Part shown: one piece after another, positions 33,215 to 41,521 of the stretch
Layout of the letters: every line of letters begins with the position of its first letter
Position numbering within the stretch: position 1 is the stretch's first letter
From: Selenomonadaceae bacterium
GTDB taxonomy: Bacteria > Bacillota > Negativicutes > Selenomonadales > Selenomonadaceae
NCBI GenBank assembly: GCA_030523645.1
Contig: JAUNIB010000001.1
Coordinates: 186,001-250,000 of the forward strand
Direction of reading: 5' to 3'
Length of the DNA stretch: 64,000 nt
The notes under the pieces: model-generated
Seen by the model: the letters and a program-made list of their open reading frames with translations, nothing else
Database searches by the model: none
Told to the model about the DNA's origin: nothing
Program-made: the position numbers and the translations under genes

Positions 33215-33236
33215 AGATGAATTCCTTTCATTTACA

Positions 33237-33260
33237 GAAAAGCCGCCCGATGGGCGGCTT
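33237..33260 (-). terminator. terminator of the HD-GYP gene
   Basis: Minus strand: AAGCCGCCC and GGGCGGCTT form a 9-bp stem with a 3-nt loop, then TTC. It begins a few bases after the stop codon at 33265. Confidence 0.82.
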
Positions 33261-33264
33261 CGTT

Positions 33265-34332
33265 TTATTTGGGATTATACTCGATGACTGAGAGGTTTCT
33301 GTATTCATTCAGGTCAATGATTGTCGCCTCGTTGATACGGATTAGAGGCTGGGCATCTATTCCGTTGGCATAGCGGACGACGGTGCCGATCATTCCGTTG
33401 GAGAGGAGCACCCGGGAGCCAAGGAAGGTCATCTTTATCTTCGTGATGAAGGGGATGCAGACATTGGGGTCGAGCTTTGAGTACATGAGTCTGGCGATTT
33501 CCTCGATAGCAGCGAAGGGAGTAGCCCGGCGCTCGCCTTCAACCTCGGTGGTGAGGTTGTCGTAGAAATCCGCCAGAGCAATGATTCTGGCGTAGCGGTG
33601 AATTCTCTCGCCCTTCAGGCCGAGGGGATAGCCGGAGCCGTCCATACACTCATGGTGCTGCGCGGCCGCTTCGATGGTGCCGGCCGGGAGATTCGGACAG
33701 TCGCGGAGTATTCTGGAGGCCTCAAGAGTGTGAACCATGTAGTCGTCAAGCTTATCCTCGGGAACTGCACTGCTCCGCATGGAGCTGAGCTCCGGCGGGA
33801 GCTTGGACTTGCCGATGTCGTGAAGGAAGCCGGCGAGGATTACATCCTGCACCTCTGCCGGTTTGAATTCCATCCATTTGGCGATTACACCGGAGAGGAT
33901 GGCGACTCGGAGAGAATGGTTGTACACATCGCTGGCCAGATGATTCAGCTCAAAGATGTGGTCGATGACGCCGCTGTCATGAGCAAGGGGATAGAGAGAT
34001 TCGTGGACGAGGCACTTGGTCTCGTATACGGATTGCTCATCACCGCCGTTTGTCAGAGTGTCAATCAGTCCCTTGGCAGTGTCCACAACTTCCTTGTACT
34101 CGCTGATGAAGGCATCGGCGGGGTTGAAGAGGGCAGCGACGCTGAGGAAGTTGCTGCTGAGTTCATATTCGTCCTTGATGTAGATAAAGGGGACATCAAG
34201 TGAGTTCAATCGTTTGATATGTGAAGGGGTCAGCTCGGTGTTCTCGGAAAGCACTACAATGAGGTCATCATTAACGATGGTGCGGGCCAGAATCATACCG
34301 GGCTTCAGGTCTGTAACTGATACGGAACGCAA
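33265..34332 (-). CDS. HD-GYP domain protein (cyclic-di-GMP phosphodiesterase type)
   Basis: 355 residues starting at TTG 34332, supported by AAGGAGG 8 nt upstream. The N-terminal 100 residues start with the DUF3391-like SVTDLKPGMILARTI. The HD-GYP core shows NHSLRVAILSGVIA, HDIGKSKLPPEL, HHECMDGSGYPLGLKGE and ARIIALADFYDNLT, so the metal ligands and the GYP loop (here GSGYP) are intact. It should hydrolyse cyclic di-GMP, opposing the GGDEF protein encoded at 1161-2921. No membrane segment seen. Confidence 0.92.
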   Translation of the reverse strand: MRSVSVTDLKPGMILARTIVNDDLIVVLSENTELTPSHIKRLNSLDVPFIYIKDEYELSSNFLSVAALFNPADAFISEYKEVVDTAKGLIDTLTNGGDEQSVYETKCLVHESLYPLAHDSGVIDHIFELNHLASDVYNHSLRVAILSGVIAKWMEFKPAEVQDVILAGFLHDIGKSKLPPELSSMRSSAVPEDKLDDYMVHTLEASRILRDCPNLPAGTIEAAAQHHECMDGSGYPLGLKGERIHRYARIIALADFYDNLTTEVEGERRATPFAAIEEIARLMYSKLDPNVCIPFITKIKMTFLGSRVLLSNGMIGTVVRYANGIDAQPLIRINEATIIDLNEYRNLSVIEYNPK

Positions 34333-34492
34333 TGCGATTCCTCCTTGCTGATAAAAGGGTTATGCCCTTAAATTTGCCGTACATTTATCTAATTTATTCT
34401 ATATTATATAACATTTTTCTGTCAATCGGGAGAATTATTTTATTTTGCTGAAGAAATGAGCCATATTTCCCTAAGGGGAAAGACCTTTGGAC

Positions 34493-34520
34493 TTGACATC
34501 TTCGGCTACATGCTTACAAT
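34493..34520 (+). promoter_or_regulatory. promoter of the nitroreductase gene
   Basis: -35 TTGACA (34493-34498), 16-bp spacer, -10 TACAAT (34515-34520), about 80 bp ahead of the ATG at 34601. Confidence 0.65.
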
Positions 34521-34600
34521 AAGAAGATAGAGAAGTGTTTTTTCTAGGATGTTAATAATTATCTGTGGCTGTATCAGCAGGATTTTTAGGAGGAAGAAAA

Positions 34601-35140
34601 ATGAAAGAAGCATTGATGAACAATGAGACTGTCAAGGTACTCATCGAGCGCCGCAGCGTAAAAAAATACAAGAGTGAGCAGATAAAGGACGAGGAGCTGG
34701 AGACCATCATCGAGGCAGCCCGCTACACTGCCAGCGGTCATAATTATCAGCCGGTTAAGGTGGTCGTCGTTCAGGATAAGGCTACCCGTGACCTGCTCTC
34801 GCAGATGAATGCGAAGATTCTCGGTGCATCCATTGACCCCTTCTACAATGCGCCTACCGTTATTGTTGTCATTGCCGACAAGTCCAGCCCCACCTATGTG
34901 GAGGACGGTGCCCTCGTATTGGGCAACCTGATGAACGCCGCGAAGGCTATCGGGGTTGATTCCTGCTGGATTAACCGGGCGAAAGAGACTTTTGAGACTG
35001 AGGAAGGAAAGGCTCTTCTGAAGAAGTGGGGCATTGAGGGCGACTATGCCGGTATCGGCAACTGCATCCTCGGCTATCGTGACGGTGAATATCCCAAGGC
35101 TCCGGCTCGCCGCGGTGAGTATGCAGTCTATGTGAAGTAA
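34601..35140 (+). CDS. nitroreductase-family flavoprotein
   Basis: 179 residues from the ATG preceded by AGGAGG with a 7-nt gap. The FMN-binding pattern RRSVKKYKSEQIKDEELETIIEAARYTASGHNYQPV, then APTVIVVIADKS and EDGALVLGNLMNAAKAIGVDSCWI, is that of the NfsA/NfsB-like superfamily. Such enzymes reduce nitro compounds, quinones or flavins with NAD(P)H. Short of typical NfnB by about 30 residues, as in many anaerobe versions. The next gene starts 1 bp after the stop. Confidence 0.9.
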   Translation: MKEALMNNETVKVLIERRSVKKYKSEQIKDEELETIIEAARYTASGHNYQPVKVVVVQDKATRDLLSQMNAKILGASIDPFYNAPTVIVVIADKSSPTYVEDGALVLGNLMNAAKAIGVDSCWINRAKETFETEEGKALLKKWGIEGDYAGIGNCILGYRDGEYPKAPARRGEYAVYVK

Positions 35141-35141
35141 T

Positions 35142-36125
35142 ATGGCAGATGTGAAAGAAGCAGCCGATGCGCTTTCCGTCACGGCGGAGGGCTTGCCGAC
35201 AATTGTCTGGTATCCCGGCCACATGGCGAAGGCAAAGCGGCTAATATCCGATAACCTGAAGCTGGTTGATGTGGTAATCGAGCTGGTAGATGCCCGTATT
35301 CCCGTTGCCAGTGCCAATCCCATGCTGAAGGAGCTTATCGGCAGAAAGCCCCGTTTGATTGTTCTCAACAAGATGGATTTGGCTTCTCCGGCCGTAACGA
35401 AGGCCTGGGTCAGCTATTACCGGAGTCAAGGTATCGCGGCCGTAGCGGTTGATGCAGCACAGGGCCGCGGCATTAAAGAACTGGTGAAGCTGACGGCCAA
35501 GCTGGCTGCCGGCAAAACGAAGCGGCTGGAAAGCAAGGGCGCAAAGGCAAGAGCACCAAGAGCAATGGTTTTGGGAATACCGAATGTAGGAAAGTCCTCT
35601 CTTATCAATCGACTGGCCGGTAAGGTGAAGGCAAAGGCGGAAAATCGTCCGGGCGTCACCAGAGCCAAGCAGTGGATTCATATTGAAGGCGGTTTTGACC
35701 TGCTGGATATGCCCGGTATTCTTTGGCCGAAGTTTGATGACCCCATGGTAGGACTTCACTTGTCTTATACCGGTGCCATCAGCGACGAGGCCATCGACAC
35801 TGAGCCAGTGGTACTGCGTCTTCTCGGCTGGCTGCGGGAGAATTTTTCCCGGGATCTGATAAACCGTTACAAGCTGGAGATTGCCGAAGGCGAGTCGCTG
35901 CCGGAGGATAATGTGGCTTTGCTGGAGCTTATCGGCCGCAAGCGCGGCCATCTGGAAAAGGGTGGCATCGTCAACCATGATAAGACGAAAAAGCTGCTGC
36001 TGAAGGAATTCCGAGCCGGTCTCATCGGTAAATATACCCTTGATTTGCCGCCGGAGAAGTCAGAAGCACAGGAAGCCGAGGCGGATGAAAATGGCACAGT
36101 CATCAAGGAAGACAGCAGAGATTGA
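35142..36125 (+). CDS. rbgA: ribosome biogenesis GTPase RbgA (YlqF)
   Basis: 327 residues. It is a circularly permuted GTPase: G4 LNKMD comes before G1 GIPNVGKSS and G3 LDMPG. IVWYPGHMAKAKRLI and VDARIPVASANPML at the N-terminus, and DPMVGLHLSYTGAISDEAIDTE in the middle, are RbgA marks. It has about 19 extra N-terminal residues and an acidic C-terminal tail. It acts in late 50S subunit maturation. rnhB overlaps its 3' end, as in Bacillus (ylqF-rnhB-ylqG-ylqH). Confidence 0.95.
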   Translation: MADVKEAADALSVTAEGLPTIVWYPGHMAKAKRLISDNLKLVDVVIELVDARIPVASANPMLKELIGRKPRLIVLNKMDLASPAVTKAWVSYYRSQGIAAVAVDAAQGRGIKELVKLTAKLAAGKTKRLESKGAKARAPRAMVLGIPNVGKSSLINRLAGKVKAKAENRPGVTRAKQWIHIEGGFDLLDMPGILWPKFDDPMVGLHLSYTGAISDEAIDTEPVVLRLLGWLRENFSRDLINRYKLEIAEGESLPEDNVALLELIGRKRGHLEKGGIVNHDKTKKLLLKEFRAGLIGKYTLDLPPEKSEAQEAEADENGTVIKEDSRD

Positions 36126-36882
36126 GGCTCTGCTGCAGGATGCTCTTGACAGCGGTCGTACTCTGGAGGCTGGCCTGCTGGCAGAGCTGGCTGCCGTCAG
36201 CAGGGCTGCTGTCCAGCGGCTTGTCCGCCGCTATGACAGAGAGCTGGCGGAGCGTCAGCGCCTGAAGGAGTTGTACTGCTATGAGTATGAAGCTCAGCAG
36301 GAGGGAGCGGCTTACATCGCGGGAGTAGATGAGGCCGGGCGCGGTCCGTTGGCCGGGCCGGTGGTTGTAGCTGCGGCGATTCTTCCTGTGGGGCTGTACA
36401 TACCGAAGCTGAATGATTCAAAAAAGCTTTCGGCGAAGGTTCGGGACGAACTTTTCGATATAATAAAGGAACAGGCCATTGCCTACAGCGTGGCGATAAT
36501 CGATGAGAAAACCATTGACCGGGACAATATATACCGGGCTACGGTAAGCGGAATGTATCAGGTAATAGAGAAGCTGAAGCCACAGCCTCAGAAGGTACTG
36601 GTGGATGCGGTGCCGTTGGATAAGCTTACTATGCCTTCGCTGTCCCTGATAAAGGGTGATGCCAAGTCCGCATCTATCGCTGCCGCTTCCGTGCTGGCAA
36701 AGGTGACTCGTGACCGTCTCATGGAGGAGTACGATCGGGAGTATCCGGAGTATGGTTTTGCCAAGCACAAGGGCTATGGTACCGCAGAGCACATGGCGGC
36801 TCTTAGAAAATACGGCCCATGTCCCATACACCGTCGGTCGTTTGCTCCCGTTTCAGAATATGAGGGAGCGGGACAGAGCTGA
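36091..36882 (+). CDS. rnhB: ribonuclease HII
   Basis: 263 residues from ATG 36091 (GAGGCGG 6 nt upstream; ATG 36085 is also possible), overlapping rbgA by 35 bp. The catalytic core has GVDEAGRGPLAGPVV with the first Asp and Glu, VLVDAVPLD, and KVTRDRLM with the last Asp. The N-terminal 70-residue helical extension is typical of Gram-positive RNase HII. It nicks RNA in RNA-DNA hybrids and at misincorporated ribonucleotides. Confidence 0.96.
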   Translation: MAQSSRKTAEIEALLQDALDSGRTLEAGLLAELAAVSRAAVQRLVRRYDRELAERQRLKELYCYEYEAQQEGAAYIAGVDEAGRGPLAGPVVVAAAILPVGLYIPKLNDSKKLSAKVRDELFDIIKEQAIAYSVAIIDEKTIDRDNIYRATVSGMYQVIEKLKPQPQKVLVDAVPLDKLTMPSLSLIKGDAKSASIAAASVLAKVTRDRLMEEYDREYPEYGFAKHKGYGTAEHMAALRKYGPCPIHRRSFAPVSEYEGAGQS

Positions 36883-36959
36883 AACTGGAAGACAGAGGAA
36901 ATCTCAGGGATTAAGCAATTTCCCCGTAAAAAAAGACAAGGATTGTCAGGAGTATTATC

Positions 36960-38963
36960 ATGCCATTGGAAACAAGCGCCGCCACACAAGCAGGCGGCAT
37001 ACGCCCCATAGAGCGCCCCAGCGGTTCACAACCGACATCTCGTGCTGCCGCTGTCCGTTCGCCCTTTGCTCCGGAGACGAATGTCAGTATCCGCAACTCT
37101 ATTTCGGATATGGCCGGGGTTTTGCTGCGTATTTCCGGCGAGGCTGAGGATGTAGCCGAGGGCATGACACCGGATGTTCAGCGTCTGGTGAATAACATAA
37201 TGAAGAATTCCTTTTCTCTGGGGGAGACTCTGGGGAAAAATCTTGGCAGTACGGTAGAGAGCCAGCGGTTCGCGATGGATCAGCTGAATACACTGTCCCG
37301 TTTGCTGACGCAGATGGGCAATCTGGCCCGTCAGACCTCATTCGGTGAGATGTCACAGCCTCTGGCAACGATTTTGTCTCAGCTTAAGACTGCGGTTACG
37401 CAGGAGAATGGGAATCTTGAGCCTGTGCTGCTGCACAAGCTGGCCTATGAGCTGCTTGACCGGAAAGAGCCGGAAGTCATACCGGCTGAACTGCTGGAGC
37501 TTCTCAGCCAGCAGCCTATGGTCAGCGGCGGTGAGGTGCCGGTTGCCGGTGATTCTAATTTGGATTTTCTGAAGCAGCTGGTGGCTTACTTTATGCCGGC
37601 GACTCCTCGGGAGGAGGCACAGCTGCAGGGTGAGAATAATGCTGCGCCTCAGCCGCAGGACAATCAGCTTCCCGGGAATAACGGGGAGTCCGTCGGTCAG
37701 CAGCCGGTCCCGACAGGGGAGAGCAGCATACAGGAGCCTGCTCAGAACCGGGAGCAGCCGCTGCCGGCAACCGGACAGACCATGGCCAGGGAGGCAGAGA
37801 ATACTTTATCGGGGCAGAGCAGTCAGCCGCCAGCGCAGACTGCGGCACCGCAGGGGGATTCTTTCAGCAGAACTGCACAGCCGGAGGCACAGACTGAAAG
37901 CTACGGCACCGGCCCCGAAGCGCAGGAGGAAGCGAAGCCCCTCGACAGAAGTCAGCAGATGCTGAATGACCTTGGACGACCATTCCGACCGTCGTCCAAT
38001 ACAGGATTGCAAAATCTTAATGCCGGGCGATTTGCCAAGAGCTTTGACGGCATTCTGAGAGATATTACCGGGCGGCCTATTGAGGCGAATGAAAACCCGG
38101 CGGCTCGGCTGGCCAGACTGTCAGCCGAGAGCATGGCCGAGCGGCGCAGCAACAGCCCGGCGGCCAATCGGCCTTCTTCTGCCATGAACAGCCATGTTTT
38201 CTTCCGTCAGCCGGCAATAGAGAACTCTGTCAGAACTATGGAAGCCATGAAGGGCTTGGCCAGACTGCTGTCAGAGAGCGAGAAGGTCAGCGAAAGCGAC
38301 CGCCAGCTTCTGCTGGATTTCGTAAACGGCGAAGAAGAAATAATCAATGAAAAGGATGCCCGTCAGCTTAATCTCCTGCTGAGGCTTTGCCAGAAAAATC
38401 TGCCGGCTTCAGTCCAACAGGCAGCAATTCAGCAGAATTTGCCGGCACTGCCAAGGCTGTGGGCGTTTATGCAGCTTTGTGATTTGGCGACACTGAAAGA
38501 TACGAAGCCGCGGCGCCTCCGCAACGCAGGCCGGGATATTGCCGAATTTGCCGGTACGGTGAAGGAGTCTATGGCGGGAACGGCCCGAATGACCCAGAGC
38601 GGTCAGCGCACGATGTCCTTTATGCTGCCGCTGTATATGGGAGAGGAAGGTCAGAGCTATCCCTGCTATGTTTCCGTTTTTGATGAGGAAAAGTACCCGG
38701 AGGACGAATACGGGGAAGAAGACAAGAGCGGAGAAAAGCAGAGGGAGACATGGCTGCGCTTCTGCGTACTTACCGAGAATATCGGCGCGGTGGAGATAAC
38801 CTGCCGCCTTTATGAGTCAACGAAAATTGATGTGAGAGTATTCTTCTCATCGTCGGCTGCCGTCGGAGAATTCCGCGATTACATTCCAGAATTTGTCCAC
38901 TCCTTTGATGAGTCGCCGCTGGAACTGGTAGGATTGAAGCTGGGGGTGGCAAAGGCTAAATGA
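36960..38963 (+). CDS. YlqG-position protein with FliK-like C-terminal domain
   Basis: 667 residues, not a well-known family. Residues 1-200 are mainly helical; 200-330 are a Gln/Pro/Glu-rich, probably disordered linker; the last 110 residues (MLPLYMGEEGQSYPCYV, WLRFCVLTENIGAVEITCRLYESTKIDVRVFFSS, LVGLKLGV) resemble the FliK/Flg_hook substrate-specificity domain in length and strand pattern. Its stop overlaps the start of the FlhB-C-like gene. No signal peptide. By analogy with FliK-FlhB it could be a partner that binds the small protein, but no flagellar genes are nearby. Confidence 0.75.
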   Translation: MPLETSAATQAGGIRPIERPSGSQPTSRAAAVRSPFAPETNVSIRNSISDMAGVLLRISGEAEDVAEGMTPDVQRLVNNIMKNSFSLGETLGKNLGSTVESQRFAMDQLNTLSRLLTQMGNLARQTSFGEMSQPLATILSQLKTAVTQENGNLEPVLLHKLAYELLDRKEPEVIPAELLELLSQQPMVSGGEVPVAGDSNLDFLKQLVAYFMPATPREEAQLQGENNAAPQPQDNQLPGNNGESVGQQPVPTGESSIQEPAQNREQPLPATGQTMAREAENTLSGQSSQPPAQTAAPQGDSFSRTAQPEAQTESYGTGPEAQEEAKPLDRSQQMLNDLGRPFRPSSNTGLQNLNAGRFAKSFDGILRDITGRPIEANENPAARLARLSAESMAERRSNSPAANRPSSAMNSHVFFRQPAIENSVRTMEAMKGLARLLSESEKVSESDRQLLLDFVNGEEEIINEKDARQLNLLLRLCQKNLPASVQQAAIQQNLPALPRLWAFMQLCDLATLKDTKPRRLRNAGRDIAEFAGTVKESMAGTARMTQSGQRTMSFMLPLYMGEEGQSYPCYVSVFDEEKYPEDEYGEEDKSGEKQRETWLRFCVLTENIGAVEITCRLYESTKIDVRVFFSSSAAVGEFRDYIPEFVHSFDESPLELVGLKLGVAKAK

Positions 38964-39316
38964 TGGAGGACAATATCAGAAGACGGATGGATAATACGCC
39001 GGCAGAGGAGCCGGAAACGGATGAAACCGTCCCGAAAAAGGCTGTCGCCTTGAAGTATGACCCAGGGGCGAATGTGGCCCCGAAAATAGTGGCAAAGGGT
39101 CAGGGCTATGTGGCGGAGAACATACTGAACCTCGCGCAGCAGAATGCCCTGCCTGTATATCAGAACAAGACGCTGGTCAATATGCTTATGGCACTTGACA
39201 TTGATAAAGAGATTCCGCCGGAGCTTTATACTACGGTGGCGGAGGTACTGGCCTATGTCTATCGCATAGATTCCCGGGCCGGTAAAAATAAGAAGAGAGA
39301 TTTTGGTAATTTATAA
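38960..39316 (+). CDS. stand-alone FlhB/EscU C-terminal cytoplasmic domain protein (YlqH type)
   Basis: 118 residues. AVALKYDPGANVAPKIVAKGQGYVAE and IPPELYTTVAEVLAYVYRID match the cytoplasmic switch domain of FlhB/YscU. The autocleavage motif NPTH that normally precedes AVAL is absent (here VPKKAVAL), and there is no membrane domain. Such proteins (YlqH) occur next to rnhB in many Firmicutes. Function unknown; likely no autocleavage. Confidence 0.88.
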   Translation: MMEDNIRRRMDNTPAEEPETDETVPKKAVALKYDPGANVAPKIVAKGQGYVAENILNLAQQNALPVYQNKTLVNMLMALDIDKEIPPELYTTVAEVLAYVYRIDSRAGKNKKRDFGNL

Positions 39317-40072
39317 ATGAAGAAAAACACTGTAGATATTCTTGGTGTTCCGGTAGCTACCTACACGATGAGAGAAGCCCGGGATACTATTGCCCGGCAG
39401 CTTAAAGAGGGACGGGAGTCCGGAGAAAAGAAAAATCCCTGGCTCATAGCTACCGCAAATGCGGAAATGATAATGATGGCAACAGTGAACAGGGCACTGA
39501 TGGATGTGCTGAATAGTGCAGACCTTGTTGTGCCGGACGGTGCCGGTACAGTTTGGGCGGCTCACGAGCTTGGCTATGAAATGCCGGAGAGGGTTGCCGG
39601 ATATGATCTTGTTCAGGAATTGCTGAAAATTGCCCCGGAAGAGGAAAACGGATTTAAGGTGTTTTTCTTCGGGTCGGCTCCCGGAGTGGCTGACGCAGCA
39701 AAAGCAAAAGCTGAAAGTCTCTATCCCGGTGTTCAGGTGGTAGGCTGCCGCAACGGTTTTTTTACCGAAGCCGATGAGCCGGAGATAGTCAAGGAAATAA
39801 ACGAGTCCGGGGCAGACCTGCTGCTCTGTGCGCTGGGTGTACCGAAGCAGGAAATATGGCTGCAGAAACACCTGCCCCAACTGAAGATTTCCGCGGCAAT
39901 AGGCGTAGGCGGAACTCTGGATGTAATGGCAGGGACTGTTAAGCGTGCGCCGCTCTGGATGCAGAAGGCAAAGCTGGAATGGGCATACCGCGGTATCCTG
40001 CAGCCAAGCCGCATCGGCCGACTGATGGCACTGCCTAAGTTCGTGCTGGCGGTGAAGAAGGCAAAACACTGA
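39317..40072 (+). CDS. WecG/TagA/CpsF-family glycosyltransferase
   Basis: 251 residues starting right after the previous stop. TANAEMIMMATVNRALMDVLNSADLVVPDGAGTVWAA with its conserved Asp/Gly, FFFGSAPGVADAAKA and LGVPKQEIWLQKHLPQL are family signatures (GT26). It adds N-acetylmannosaminuronate or N-acetylmannosamine to lipid-linked GlcNAc. It is probably involved in surface polysaccharide or linkage-unit synthesis. Membrane-associated at the cytoplasmic face. Confidence 0.92.
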   Translation: MKKNTVDILGVPVATYTMREARDTIARQLKEGRESGEKKNPWLIATANAEMIMMATVNRALMDVLNSADLVVPDGAGTVWAAHELGYEMPERVAGYDLVQELLKIAPEEENGFKVFFFGSAPGVADAAKAKAESLYPGVQVVGCRNGFFTEADEPEIVKEINESGADLLLCALGVPKQEIWLQKHLPQLKISAAIGVGGTLDVMAGTVKRAPLWMQKAKLEWAYRGILQPSRIGRLMALPKFVLAVKKAKH

Positions 40073-40076
40073 TAAC

Positions 40077-40105
40077 TGGACAAAGTGGCCTGTGTGGCGT
40101 ATAAT
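40077..40105 (+). promoter_or_regulatory. promoter of psd-pssA
   Basis: -35 TGGACA (40077-40082), 17-bp spacer, -10 TATAAT (40100-40105). Confidence 0.72.
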
Positions 40106-40158
40106 GCTATGGTTAGTGTAGTTTAGTATGAAGTTATTTTAGAAAGGAATTTTTAGGA

Positions 40159-40785
40159 ATGATAGTCCGTGAAGGATATCCTTTCGTCTTAGGGAGCTTT
40201 GCTGCCGCTGCCGGCTTGGGAGCGTGGCTGGGACCTGCCTGGGCGATTTTTCCGGCGGTGCTGGGTTCATATTTTGTTTATTTTTTCCGCAATCCGGAGA
40301 GGGAGATACCGGCTGATGATTCAGTGCTGGTGGCTCCGGCAGATGGAAAGGTAATGGATATAGTTCCGGTAGAGGATGACGATTTCGTCAAGGAGCCGGC
40401 CAACAAGGTTATTATTTTCCTGTCCGTGTTCGATGTTCATGTTAATCGCAGCCCCATGGCGGGTGAGATTAAGTGCCAGCGGTATTCCTGCGGTCAGTTC
40501 CACCCGGCATTTGACGATAATGTCGGTGCTGTAAATGAGCGTCACTTATTGGGTATAGCCAATGACCGCCTTCGTATCACCGTTACCCAGATTGCCGGTC
40601 TTTTGGCCCGGAGAATCGTTTCGTGGGTAACTCTTGATGACCATCTGGAGAAGGGTGAGCGATACGGTCTTATTAAGTTTGGCTCATGTACAGAGGTCGT
40701 GATGCCAAAGTCCGTAGAGGTTACTGTAAAAAAGGGTGACAAGGTTGTAGGCGGCGTCACTGTCATCGGGAGGATTAAAGAATGA
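40159..40785 (+). CDS. psd: phosphatidylserine decarboxylase (short, archaetidylserine-type)
   Basis: 208 residues, the short PSD-A class. An N-terminal pair of membrane segments (about 8-45) is followed by FFRNPEREIPADD, VLVAPADGKV, FLSVFDVHVNRSPMAG and LIKFGSCTEVVMP. The Gly-Ser of FGSC is the expected self-cleavage site that makes the pyruvoyl cofactor. It turns phosphatidylserine into phosphatidylethanolamine. Its stop overlaps pssA by 4 bp, so product and substrate enzymes are coupled. PE made here is the donor for EptA-like enzymes such as the one at 44034-45719. Confidence 0.94.
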   Translation: MIVREGYPFVLGSFAAAAGLGAWLGPAWAIFPAVLGSYFVYFFRNPEREIPADDSVLVAPADGKVMDIVPVEDDDFVKEPANKVIIFLSVFDVHVNRSPMAGEIKCQRYSCGQFHPAFDDNVGAVNERHLLGIANDRLRITVTQIAGLLARRIVSWVTLDDHLEKGERYGLIKFGSCTEVVMPKSVEVTVKKGDKVVGGVTVIGRIKE

Positions 40786-41486
40786 ACTGGAGACCATTAA
40801 TCCCCAACGGATTAACAAGTATGAATCTCATCATGGGCGTCTGCTCTATCATGTTCAGCATGAAGGGCGATCTCTTTTGGGCGGCCACCTGCATTCTTTT
40901 GGCGCTCGTTGCTGACGGACTCGATGGTCGAGCTGCCCGCGCACTCGGTGTCTCCGGTGAGCTTGGCAAGGAGCTGGATTCTCTGTGTGATCTCGTTTCC
41001 TTCGGTGTTGCCCCCGGTGTACTGGCTCATCAGTTTGTCCTGATTGATTACGGTTGGGTCGGCTGGTTTGTTCCGCTCCTTTTTGCAGTGTGCGGATGCT
41101 TCCGATTGGCTCGATTCAATGTCATGGCGTCTGAAGTCCATGGCTATTTCATGGGCGTAGCGATTCCTGCCGGAGCCTGCTTCATGGCAACTTCTACGCT
41201 GCTTATGCTTGGTATGGGCTATGATCCCCATAACCTTGGATATATATATCCCATCGTTATGAGTATTGTTGCGTTGCTGAAGGTCAGCACTATTCATTAT
41301 CCGGATTTCAAGGGAGCAGACAGCGAGGGATTGTGCGGTCCGGCAAAGGCCTACTTTGCGGTCGTGTTTGCAGCGGTGGTATATATTGGCCGTGATGCGC
41401 TTATTCCTGCAGTTCTGTTTGCTTTCTTTGCAGCTTATGAATTTGTCGGCATTGTAAATACCATTTTCGGTGGCTGCAGGAAATAA
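40782..41486 (+). CDS. pssA: CDP-diacylglycerol--serine O-phosphatidyltransferase
   Basis: 234 residues with about seven membrane segments. The CDP-alcohol phosphatidyltransferase motif D-G-x2-A-R-x8-G-x3-D-x3-D is complete in DGRAARALGVSGELGKELDSLCD. FLAxLITPNG-like start is RPLIPNGLTSMNLIMGV. It makes phosphatidylserine from CDP-diacylglycerol and serine, feeding Psd encoded immediately upstream. Confidence 0.95.
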   Translation: MNWRPLIPNGLTSMNLIMGVCSIMFSMKGDLFWAATCILLALVADGLDGRAARALGVSGELGKELDSLCDLVSFGVAPGVLAHQFVLIDYGWVGWFVPLLFAVCGCFRLARFNVMASEVHGYFMGVAIPAGACFMATSTLLMLGMGYDPHNLGYIYPIVMSIVALLKVSTIHYPDFKGADSEGLCGPAKAYFAVVFAAVVYIGRDALIPAVLFAFFAAYEFVGIVNTIFGGCRK

Positions 41487-41521
41487 GTCGGCTGTCGATT
41501 AAAAATTGGAGAATTCTTCAA

